A DNA stretch of 64,000 nt from NCBI GenBank assembly GCA_001630475.1, contig KV419425.1:337009-401008 (forward strand). Direction: 5' to 3'. This document shows, piece by piece, positions 1 through 9,327 of the stretch (position 1 is its first letter; the number at the start of each line of letters is the position of its first letter). Below the pieces are notes generated by a model that did not search any database, had not been told where the DNA came from, and saw only the letters and a program-made list of their open reading frames with translations. The DNA comes from Sistotremastrum niveocremeum HHB9708. Taxonomy: Eukaryota > Basidiomycota > Agaricomycetes > Sistotremastrales > Sistotremastraceae. Position numbers and translations under genes: made by a program.

Positions 1-290
1 TGCCAGTGCGAGAAGGCCCAGCTGCGCTTCCCGCACTATCCCCAATAGGGTTAGTCCCTGCGTCGGCTGGTGCGTTAGCGCCAGCGGTGGCAGTTCCTAC
101 GGCCCTTTTTCTAGAGGGTCCGGCCATGTACGATATAGCAGCTATGCTAGTTCAAAAAACTGTAAAGTTTTGTATATCTTAGTTCACGCGGTACAGAACT
201 TGACAAGCTTTATTGCTATCGAGTTGTACAGGTGAAAAGACTTGCGCTTACATAAGCGCAAGTCGGACTTAAGTACGATTACAATTATTT
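1..290. other. Unassigned segment upstream of the gag remnant
   Basis: The first ~180 bases keep one forward frame open from base 3, with an Ala/Pro-rich translation that I do not recognise. From about 130 to 360 the sequence turns AT-rich, unlike the GC-rich retrotransposon code that follows. No 5' LTR is visible, so the segment is either the start of the retrotransposon or a different element next to or inside it. A 26-bp near-perfect palindrome lies within it (see separate entry). Confidence 0.3.
239..264. repeat. 26-bp palindrome (12-bp arms, 2-bp centre)
   Basis: The arms GACTTGCGCTTA and TAAGCGCAAGTC flank a CA dinucleotide. A hairpin or a dyad binding site is possible. It sits in the AT-rich stretch just before the gag zinc-knuckle region. 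No function can be assigned. Confidence 0.6.
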
Positions 291-629
291 GTGTCTATTT
301 ATAGTCATTTATTAATATATATATTCGTTTATCACGAACATATAGCTATAGTAGGGACAGGGCCCTTACACTCATCCTCCGCCGTCGTACCTATGGAAGT
401 CGACGCCGTCAGACGTGGACCTCTTTCTCCGGCTGAACGTAAACACCGCCTTGACAACAAATTATGCCTTTATTGCGGAGGACCCAACCATTTGGCCAGA
501 GATTGCCCAAAGAAGAACGCGCGCCCCGCCCAGACACGCGTCCAACGCGTCGCAGCAACTTTTGAAGATCCCCCTTCTGAAACCGGCAGCCACTCCACCG
601 AATCGGGAAAAGCCACGCCGGAAGCGTAA
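291..629 (+). other. gag-like region with CCHC zinc knuckle (part of the gypsy fossil)
   Basis: The translation contains a C-x2-C-x4-H-x4-C zinc knuckle (LCLYCGGPNHLARDCP), the nucleic-acid-binding motif at the end of Gag in Ty3/gypsy elements. The N-terminal part read here comes from the AT-rich upstream stretch and does not look like Gag, so only the part after about 360 is assigned with confidence. Gag and pol lie in different frames, as is common in the family. Confidence 0.75.
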
Positions 630-3600
630 CCGTCCCCTCGCCTCCGGCTTCCTCTGGGACTGACCCTCAGTTCAACCGCAACACTGATGGGTCTTGGGGA
701 TTGCGCGTCCCCTCGTCAGCCCCTAGTTATCTTCATAGTGCGCATGTCTTAGAAAATCCGCAATCTGATCATTTTGTTATACCAGTTTTATTACACTTCC
801 CCAACAAAGCCTCAATTAGAACACACGCTCTCGTCGACTCTGGCGCTACCTCTTCCTTCATTTCCATCGACTTTGCATGCAAGAATGACCTCCCACTCCT
901 CGCCAAAGCTATCCCTACCCCTGTCCTCTCCGTCGACAATCGCCCTCTGGTTTCCGGTCCCATCACCCACGAAGTTATCTCAAACCTCCAGATCCGCTCA
1001 CACCATGAGCTCGCAAATCTCTCTGTCATCTCCTCTTCCTATCCAGTAATCCTGGGAATCGATTGGCTCCGCCGTCATAACCCCAACATCGACTGGGTCC
1101 TCAACAAACTCACTCTTTCCTGCTGTTCACCAACACCCATAGCAAGTTCTTCGAAGGTACCCAGTCCACCCCCTGTCCAAAGCACTCCGTCTCCGTCGCC
1201 TTTCCAGTCCATCCGGCTTATATCACCTAAGAAGTTCCGTCTTCTCGCTAGGAAGAACCCAATCTCGGTATTCCACCCTCGTTCTCAGCGTGTCAATGCG
1301 ACACAGACCTCATCGTCGACCGTCCCAGACGACGTAGCTTCAAAAATCCCCACCCAGTTCCACGACCTTCTCGACGTCTTCTCTCCCACAGAAGTTGACA
1401 AACTACCCCCTCATCGTCCGTACGATATAGACATTGAGCTCGAGGACGGCAAGTCACCTCCCTTCGGCCCAATTTACTCCCTTTCCGCGGTCGAAAGCGA
1501 CACACTCCAGAGTTACCTCGAGGATCAGCTTTCCAAAGGTTTCATTCGTCGCTCGACATCTTCCGCCGCTTCCCCCGTCCTATTTATCAAAAAAAAGAAT
1601 GGCGATCTGCGTCTCTGCGTCGACTATCGCGCCCTCAACTCAATCACGAAGAAAAATCGATATCCCCTTCCTCTCGTCTCTGACCTCATCGAGAGTGTGC
1701 GCGGATGCAAGCACTTCTCGCTTCTCGACCTAAAATCGGCCTTCAACCTGGTACGCATCAAGGACGGGGACGAATGGAAGACTGCGTTCAGGACGCCCCA
1801 AGGTCTCTTCGAATACCTGGTGATGCCATTCGGCCTCACGAATGCACCAGCCACATTCCAAGCTTTCATTCAGGATGTCTTACGAGACCTCATCGGCGTC
1901 ATTTGCGTTGTATATATTGACGATATTCTCATCTTTTCTAGAACCAAGGAAGAACACGACCGCCACGTACGTCTGATCCTTGAACGTCTCCGTGCTAATG
2001 GTTTGTTTTGCAATGCAGATAAGTGCGAGTTTAATCAGGACGAAGTTGAATACCTCGGCTTCCTGATCAACTCGACCGGTATAAAAATGCATCCGAGGAA
2101 ACTAGCGACCATCCTTGAGTGGCAACCGCCCTCCTCAGTGAAACAGGTCCAACAGTTCCTCGGATTTGCCAACTTCTACCGTCGCTTCATCCAAGACTTC
2201 GCCTCCATCACCGCCCCTCTCGTCGCCCTCACCTCCAAATCTGCTCCCACTCCCTTCAACCTCTCCGCCGCCGCATCTGGCGCCTTCGAGAAACTCAAAA
2301 ACGCGTTCACTTCCGCACCCGTCCTCCGATACTTCGACCCCGCCTTACCCATCACTGTAGCCACCGACGCCTCCGATTTCGCACTCTCCGGCATCGTCCA
2401 ACAGTCCTTCGAAGACGGCATGCATCCAGTCGGCTTCTATTCACGCAAATTATCACCTTCCGAGATCAATTATGAAGTTCACGACAAAGAACTCTTAGCC
2501 GTCGTCGATACGTTCCGGAACTTCCGCCCTTGGCTGATCGGTACTCAGACGGAAATCAACGTCTTGTCGGACCACAAGAATCTCGAGTATTTTATGTCGT
2601 CACGCCAACTCAACCGCAGGCAAGCTCGTTGGTCCATGTTCTTCGCCGACTTCCATTTTCGACTATCATACCTCCCCGGCAAGGACAACCCGGCAGACGC
2701 TCCCTCGAGACGACCTGATTATGCTCCAAAGGAAGGAGACGACGTACTTATCGGACAGCATATGCAGGTATTGAAGCCTCACCATCTTCCCCCTTCCGCT
2801 GCTATCGTCGCCGCCACCCTCGTCCCAACTCCAGCGTCCATTCTATTGCAAGACATCAAGGCCGCCCTGCCTTCCGACGACGAATGGGCGTCACATATGG
2901 CATCATCAAACGAAGCTTTCACCACTCTCGACGGTCTGCCTTACCATAATCAACGCATATATGTACCCGAAAATCTTCGACTTCGGGTTCTGCAAGATCG
3001 GCACGACGCGCCACTCGCCGGGCATCCCGGTCTTCGAAGGACCCACGAATTGGTCCTGCGAACTTACTCCTGGCCGGGTATTCGACGATATATCCGTCGT
3101 TATGTCAGTAGTTGCGATCTTTGTGCACGAACTAAATCTTCTAGGCACAAGCCGTACGGTCTATTAAAACCACTCGATATTCCGGACCGCCCTTGGTCAG
3201 CAATCTCTATGGACTTCATCGTCAAATTACCCCCATCCTACTCCTTCGACTCCATCCTTGTCGTCATCGATCGTTTCTCAAAGATGGCTCACTTCATACC
3301 CACCACCGAATCCCTCTCCGCTTCTGGATTATCCACCCTTTTCATCTCTCAGATCCTCCGCCTGCATGGCCTCCCCGCTTCAATAGTCTCTGATCGTGGG
3401 CCTCAATTCATCGCTCACTTTTGGAAGTCACTCCTCAGTCAATTACGCATCTCTGGCAATACGTCAACAGCGTACCACCCACAGACTGATGGCCAAACGG
3501 AGCGGGCTAACCAAACCCTCGAAGCCTACCTCCGCGCTTTTTGTTCTTATCAACAGGATGATTGGGTCGATTACCTCCCTCTAGCTGAGTTCTCCTTTAA

Positions 3601-4286
3601 TAATCTAGTTAATGCATCGACAGGCCAATCGCCGTTCTTCGTCAATTACGGTTTCAACCCGGCACTCGACCTCACTTTGACGAAATCGAACGTGCCAGCC
3701 GCCGATGAACTCGCTCGCACTATCGACCAAGTCCACGAAGAATGTCGACTCGAGCTGAAACACGCTCAAGATTCCTACGCCAAGTTTTATAATCGACATG
3801 CTCAACCGGCACCTCCGTTCAAAGTCGGTGACCTCGTCTGGCTACTACGCCGCAACATTAAAACTAGTCGTCCTTCCACCAAATTGGACTATCGTAAACT
3901 TGGTCCCTTCAAGATTACTCATCAATACGGGATATCCTTTCGTCTTCAATTACCCCCTTCTCTCGCCCGCCTGCACCCTGTCTTCCACCCCAACCTACTA
4001 GAGCCCTACACCTCGCCTTCCATCATATCCAACCGACCCGACGCTCCCGCTCCCCGCATTACACTCGACGATACCGACGACTACGTCACTCCCGTCATAG
4101 ATCAGATCCTCGATTGTCGCAAAATTGGAAGAAGATTCGAGTACTTCGTACATTGGAAATCGTCGACCATAGCTGACCGTTCTTGGACTCCCCTATCCGA
4201 TATTCCCGTTTCAGACAACCCATTACTAGAAAAATTCCACCGACGTCATCGCTCACACCCACGCCCTTCCCGCGTTTCCTTCGACA

Positions 4287-4410
4287 CTCCAAATCCCCTT
4301 CCAACATCATCCGCAACTTCCAATCCCCTTCCAACATCATCCGCACTTTCCAATCCCATTCCAACATCATCCGCTTCTGCCACTTCCAATTCCCTTCCCA
4401 CATCATCCAC
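4287..4410 (+). repeat. Short tandem repeats in the tail of the pol region
   Basis: Units built on a 27-29 base theme (TCCAATCCCCTTCCAACATCA and variants) repeat about four times. They encode SNPLPTSSA-like residues after the chromodomain. They are probably low-complexity slippage repeats in an unstructured tail. Confidence 0.6.
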
Positions 4411-4550
4411 TCTCGTCACTCCGTCACCTTCATCTGCCACTCGATCGCCAATCACCGATAAAACTCCATTCGGTCCCACCGCTTCCGCTGCTCAACCTAT
4501 TTCCCCGCCTTCCGCTCGTTCCCCGCCTTCCGCTCCGTCTTCCGAATCTG

Positions 4551-4558
4551 CTCCCGTC
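4551..4558. repeat. Target-site duplication, left copy, hAT element 1
   Basis: CTCCCGTC, identical to the copy at 6050-6057. Confidence 0.9.
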
Positions 4559-6049
4559 TAGTGATGCCGAAGTTCGGTTCGGTTCGGTCCTTGAGCCCTC
4601 GAGCCCGAACCGCGAACCGAACTTCGGTTCGGTCCTCCCCACAGCGCCCGGACCTGAACCGGACGTGAGGTTCGGTTCAAGATGCGTCCGGTCCGGTTCG
4701 AACGCGGTCCGGACGCCTTTCGGACGCATTGGTATCTGGAAGTTTTTTTTTTGTTCAAAACGCAGAGCTCAATGTCAGAGGCGGGAATTTTGGGATCTTG
4801 GGAGTACGCGATGCACGAGCAATGAAGTCAAGCACAGATGAATTAGATGCAATGCTACGGATAGTGTGACTAAGATGGTCATGAAGATGCAATCTTCTCT
4901 CATAGTCACGACGTAGTGCACGAGGTGGTGTCAGCGAGCGTCTCGACGAGTGTAGCATGATGATGATAGGACACAGCAAGGGTGAAAAGGAGGTTCCGAC
5001 GTGTTTTTCGAAAGGCATTGAGCACTGAGAACGGCTGAGTGGAAGGGCACACAATTGTTAGCAAATTAGATTGTGAGTCGAACCCGGAAGCGTACCTTCA
5101 ACTTTGGCTCCCAGCCTCAATTCGTCTTCATCTTCTTCACTCCAAGTACATTCACTAACACTCTTCATAGGCTGCTAGACGTCAAGCCCGCACGACGTCA
5201 ATCCAGACATGAGCAACTGTGACCTGTTTCGAGACGGTAGACAAGCAGATGGGAGATTGCAAGAAGGGGTGCATTCAATTGCATGTTCGTAACGTTGTAG
5301 AAGGGTCTTCGAATGATGTGGGCATGAGAAATAGAGAGTGGCCTGATGTCGACATGTGAGATGAGCATGCGGAAGCGGCCTGTCGATATGTTGCCAGTAC
5401 TAGGGCTATCCTCGATATCAAAACGAGTGACGCCAAGTCACTGTTCAGACTATCGAGAGAAGGGAATGGCTACTTTAGTGACACCAAGTCACTGATACCG
5501 TCGGGCGCAACAACGAGCACCAAGCTCGTCGTTGTTACCGATTTTCGCCAGCGCATGGTAGACAAGGGGTAGAGTCTCGATTGACAGTTTATTGGATGCA
5601 TTGGCAGCTACGGTGGTTGCTGGTGGCAAATCGACATGAACAGAAGTTGATCAGTGAAGGAGTTGAGCACGAGAGCCGCCCAGCTGCTGATGGCTCGATT
5701 GCGGAACGGACGATGGCGAGGCATACTGACGCGTCGTGGTGGTTTGTTTGGCGCACGGAGATAGCGGCGTTAAGTAGACTCGACTCGAAATCATAAACAT
5801 ATTACCATTTGCGCTCGTTTGAAATCGAAAATCACATCTTAGATTGCCATAATATTTGATCGTCTTGATCATCGGTCCGCGGTTCAGTTCGGTTCGAACC
5901 GCGTCCGAGCTCCCCAAAAAAATGCCCGAACCGCGAACCGGACTTCGGTTCGGTCCTCGCTTGGACGCCCGAACCTGAACCGGACCGTAGGTTCAGTTCG
6001 GTTCGGACGCGGTTCGGACGCTTACCCGGACCGAACTCCGGCATCACTA
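4559..6049. mobile_element. Non-autonomous hAT element 1, nested in the gypsy fossil
   Basis: The left end TAGTGATGCCG and right end CGGCATCACTA form a perfect 11-bp terminal inverted repeat with further imperfect pairing inward. Both sides carry the 8-bp direct repeat CTCCCGTC (4551-4558 and 6050-6057), the duplication length of the hAT superfamily. The element is 1491 bp. Its outer ~170 bp at each end are packed with CGGTTCGG/CCGAACCG motifs on both strands, like subterminal transposase-binding repeats. The interior shows no BED finger or hAT dimerisation domain. A 99-residue minus-strand frame (4755-5054) matches nothing I recognise. It must be mobilised in trans and inserted after the retrotransposon. 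Confidence 0.9.
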
Positions 6050-6057
6050 CTCCCGTC
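6050..6057. repeat. Target-site duplication, right copy, hAT element 1
   Basis: CTCCCGTC, identical to the copy at 4551-4558. Retrotransposon-type sequence resumes after it. Confidence 0.9.
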
Positions 6058-6469
6058 TCAAATATTCCTGTCGCTATTTCTTCTTCTGTAAACGCTCCTG
6101 ATGTAAACGCTTCTGATGTACCAATTTCGGACAATTCTCGCAATTATTCTTCTATTTCTAATTCTACTCCTTTTACTTCACTTAATTTCTCGCCCAGACA
6201 TCCTCCGCCACTCGACGGACACGCCCCGACTTCCGAGCCCACCCTTTTCCACCGACATCCATTAAACCCGACACACGTCCCTTTACCTGATGAGTCCTCC
6301 ATCCCGGGTCTATCAGATCGCCATCACTCCTACATACCACCACGCCTATCGTCCACGCGATCCCGACTTATAAAACCTCCGCATCGACTCAATCTCTAAA
6401 AACCAACTACCGACCCACGACGCACGCCTCGCATCACATCCTTCGCCTACGTCTTCGGTCCTTGAGGAG

Positions 6470-6477
6470 AGGATAAT
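6470..6477. repeat. Target-site duplication, left copy, hAT element 2
   Basis: AGGATAAT, identical to 6937-6944. It overlaps the end of the purine-rich tract of the retrotransposon. Confidence 0.88.
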
Positions 6478-6936
6478 TAGTGTTTGAAAGTCGGGTTAAG
6501 TTAGGTTATGGGCACCTCAGAGGCCCTAACCGTAACCTAACTGCGGTTATTTTGGGGGGTTTTGCTGTAACCTATAACCGCCAACGGTCACGGTTAAGCC
6601 AAAATTGGCTGACCATGACCAGACTTTGACCGGTTAATGCGGTTATGACCTCAAAAAAGTCATAAATCTTCACTTTTTACTACTTAATCTAGGTTATTGG
6701 ACCTCATATATGATGTATATGACAAGCAGAACACACCAGAAGGCCTGGGGAAGGCTGTAGACAAGGATCTACCCATGTTGGTCAAGGCAAGCGGTCAAGG
6801 ATTCCGGGGAGGTCCATGACTGTGACTTGACCACCAGCTCTGAGCCATGACCATTAACCAGGTTAGGTCACAAATGGTTAAGTTACAGCTAAGTCGCAGT
6901 TATTTGGCGGTTAAGTGACCTGACTTGCAAACACTA
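6478..6936. mobile_element. Non-autonomous hAT element 2 (MITE-like, 459 bp) at the gypsy PPT/LTR junction
   Basis: The left end TAGTGTTTGAAAGTC and the reverse complement of the right end, TAGTGTTTGCAAGTC, differ at one of 15 positions. The 8-bp direct repeat AGGATAAT flanks it (6470-6477 and 6937-6944). The interior has no coding potential but is filled with GGTTA/TAACC motifs in both orientations, so its subterminal repeat type differs from hAT element 1. It belongs to a second hAT family that targeted the same retrotransposon. Confidence 0.9.
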
Positions 6937-6944
6937 AGGATAAT
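6937..6944. repeat. Target-site duplication, right copy, hAT element 2
   Basis: AGGATAAT. Its last base is the first base of the LTR (TGTCATG...). Confidence 0.88.
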
Positions 6945-7483
6945 GTCATGAACACCTTACCCGATACCCGACCCGAACCCCAATTCGGACTTCTCCGATA
7001 CCTCCGCACCTGAAACCTCCGCCATCATGTCTCGGACTCCTTTTCCCTTCTGTCTCGCCTCGGACAATATCTTATCTAGAGTTAACCGTGTCTCGTATTG
7101 TCTCGGACTTACTTGGACTATGTCTCGTCTTCCCAGTTTCCTTTATTAGCTATTACCGGACTCACTTTAGATTACTATTTATATTGACCTCTATTGTACC
7201 ATAATTCCCTCGTAGTATCAACACAGTTCTTATCCCACCTATCCAGTCTTGTCTCGACTTCTAAGTCTTGACTCTAGTCATCCAGTCTTCTCTTGTCTCC
7301 TATCGCTCTTGCTCTTATATTCAAACTCCGCTCTCGTATATCCGGGATCATTACATACTGCTCCACGCTCAAACCATATACGTCTAATGTAAAACCAAGG
7401 CTTTGTAGTACTGATCAATAGCTTTCATTCCTTGGTTTTAATTTTTCAAAATATGTCGAACTGAAGGAGTAGTTACCCTAACA
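6944..7483 (+). repeat. 3' LTR of the gypsy fossil (about 540 bp)
   Basis: It begins TGTCATGAAC directly after a purine-rich tract (GAGGAGAGGATAA, split by hAT element 2) and ends ...CCCTAACA, giving the TGT...ACA ends expected of an LTR. The interior is T/C-rich (TCTCG/TCTTG runs), like many fungal LTRs. No second copy is in the window, so the exact right end is inferred from the terminal bases only. Confidence 0.7.
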
Positions 7484-7735
7484 AGTCATGACTGCAGAAC
7501 TCATCATTTCCTGCACAGCTCGTACCATTTCGAGCGTTTTTCAAAATTTGACTTCGCCAAATTTCGGCAGGGTCAAGGGTCTCCGGAAGTTTGCCGAGCG
7601 GAGATCCAAACCGGAGTTTCCATATCTAGTCCCTAGCTCCGCTATCGCCGAGGTTTTGCTGTCCGGAGGCCAGATTTCGGGCGCTTAGCTCGGCTAACGG
7701 GCGCTTGTCACAGCGTGACACCCTGTTGGTACCTT

Positions 7736-9024
7736 ATGCGGCCTACCTTAGGATACGATCTTCGCCGCCGGTATCAGCCAGGATGGACCCCATCATGGCT
7801 GAAAAGTGGACTTGAACTCAAGAAAAGCGAAGACGCGATCAGACCAGATGTACGTTCTTATTACGCTGTAGACCAGACGCTTACCTCTCCTTGCTCAGCC
7901 ATACGGCACTATCTTGGATGCCACACGGAGACGCGACAATCTGCGGGTTGTTATGAAATTGGTGCCGACGAGGAAGAAAGAGATCCCAGTCTGGCAATAT
8001 CTTTCGTCGCCGACAGTTGGATCCGACCCACGGAATCATACGGTTCCTTTGCTCGCCCTGCATCTCCTCCCAGACACCGATGAAGAAGCCCTTGCCATCA
8101 TGCCTCTCCTGATATATTTTGATCTCTTTCCATTTGAGACGCCTGGAGAAGTGTTATCATGCCTATTCACTCTTACTGAGGTAAGTACCAAGAACAGGTG
8201 TCTCATTTCGTGAACTGAAAACTGGACAGGGGTTGGTATTCTTACACGACCATAATGTGGCTCATTTGTAAGTCTTACACTTACAATCAGACATATTCTG
8301 AACTCTCTTTCTCTAGGGATTTCTGCTCTGCGAACACTATGATGGACCCAGGACCCTCGCTTTTCCCCCGAGGCTTTCATCCTGCCAGACCCAGTGTATA
8401 CACCCGAAGTCCGAATTCTCTCAAATTGGAGGGCCCACCTCCAATGACCTCGCGCACATTAGCACCTGTCCAATACTATATCATTGATTTCGGGGAATCC
8501 ATACGTTACAAATCTGTGGCTGATCGTCGATTGATATCTGGATCTGTGGGGCACTTTTTGGATATACCGGACTTTGCAAACGGGAAATTCTACGATCCAT
8601 TCAAGCTTGATGTACGGGCTTTTGGCGAGATCAAGAAGGAAATACTTGAGGTAAGCTCCCCCCTGTCTTTGTCAAGCTTGACTCAGAACCGTGGCAGATT
8701 TACCATGGCCTGGATCCCCTTACGCCTTGGATAGAACCAATACGAGCAGACCAACCCGATAAACGGCCGACTGCTGTCGAGGCTCTGGAAATGTTCAAAT
8801 CCATCATAGGCGAACAAAAGAGCGACTATCTGGGATCTCATCTGCAGGCAAAGGGTGCCCTCTTTCGCACGTCATCGAAGACATACCGTCGACATCGATT
8901 GAAAACCGTTCTCTTAGAGAGACCGCCTATAAACCCCCCAATTCTAGGCTTGGACCTGGAAAGTCCAAAACCTCTTACCTTTATCTCACGAACAATGACT
9001 CGATTATCCCTGCTCTTCGCATAA
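7736..9024 (+). CDS. Atypical protein-kinase-like protein (basidiomycete-expanded family)
   Basis: Five exons were assembled: 7736-7849, 7899-8180, 8230-8267, 8317-8650, 8698-9024 (364 aa). All junctions are GT-AG and keep frame. The N-terminus (GYDLRRRYQPGWTPSW) matches the start of a large basidiomycete family of small kinase-like proteins. The catalytic loop reads HLD instead of HRD, with the Asn kept three residues on (SANTMMD), and the metal-binding IDFGE is present. The glycine-rich loop is not obvious, and a single Lys (VVMKLV) could be the ATP lysine. Activity is therefore uncertain. The start is the first in-frame ATG, and a short upstream exon cannot be excluded. It begins 252 bp after the LTR in the same direction. 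Confidence 0.75.
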
Positions 9025-9327
9025 ATCATTCGGGTACCTCCATGCTCCATCATTCATTCTGTCTCATGCAATGGATCTACCTGCATCTACGTATCTTTAT
9101 TAGTCTGTACTCTTTCCCATCTTTGATTGTTTCAATTTATTCATTGTTTTGTATCTATGCAAATCGATCGTCGTACGCTCAAGCCATCCTCATTTGAAGG
9201 GTTTGGATACCATTTCGGCTCTATGTTTCGCAATTATAGAAACGGGTGCCCAAGAATACTCCATCCCGCTCTCAGGCGCGAGTCCGACAGAGCAGCGGAC
9301 AACAGAAGCGCGATGGCAACGACATGT
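9025..9327. other. Convergent intergenic region
   Basis: This separates the kinase-like gene (+) and transporter A (-). Only T-rich 3'-UTR-like sequence is seen. Confidence 0.5.

Larger units (their letters stand above)
701..4558 (+). other. pol region of the gypsy fossil (PR-RT-RH-IN-chromodomain)
   Basis: Visible signatures are an aspartic protease LVDSGAT near residue 45, reverse transcriptase with VYIDDIL near residue 405, RNase H with VATDAS near residue 550, an integrase HHCC zinc-binding region near residues 770-810 followed by the DDE core (ISMDFI, VSDRGPQF), and a chromodomain-like region near residues 1130-1170 (FVHWK). The Ser/Pro/Thr-rich tail carries short tandem repeats (about 4285-4420). 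A hAT element begins immediately after this segment, and retrotransposon-like sequence resumes beyond it. Confidence 0.92.
291..7483 (+). mobile_element. Ty3/gypsy LTR retrotransposon fossil, chromovirus type (5' end outside or unclear)
   Basis: Parts in order are a gag C-terminal region with a CCHC zinc knuckle (about 430-520), a long pol region (701 onward) with protease, reverse transcriptase, RNase H, integrase and a C-terminal chromodomain, a purine-rich tract (about 6464-6473), and a 3' LTR. The order protease-RT-RNaseH-integrase plus a chromodomain defines the chromovirus branch of Ty3/gypsy, common in basidiomycetes. No 5' LTR is seen, so LTR-to-LTR age cannot be estimated. The long open pol region and the intact ends of the nested elements suggest a fairly young copy. 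It is interrupted by two later hAT insertions (4559-6049 and 6478-6936) and is treated as a broken copy. Confidence 0.9.

Noticed and set aside
4755-5054. 99-residue minus-strand frame inside hAT element 1 as a transposase remnant
   Set aside because: No BED zinc finger, RNase H-like DDE core or hAT C-terminal dimerisation motif is visible.
7488-7688. 66-residue forward frame just after the LTR as a 5' exon of the kinase-like gene
   Set aside because: The translation does not resemble the family N-terminus, and the model from 7736 already starts at the usual conserved block.
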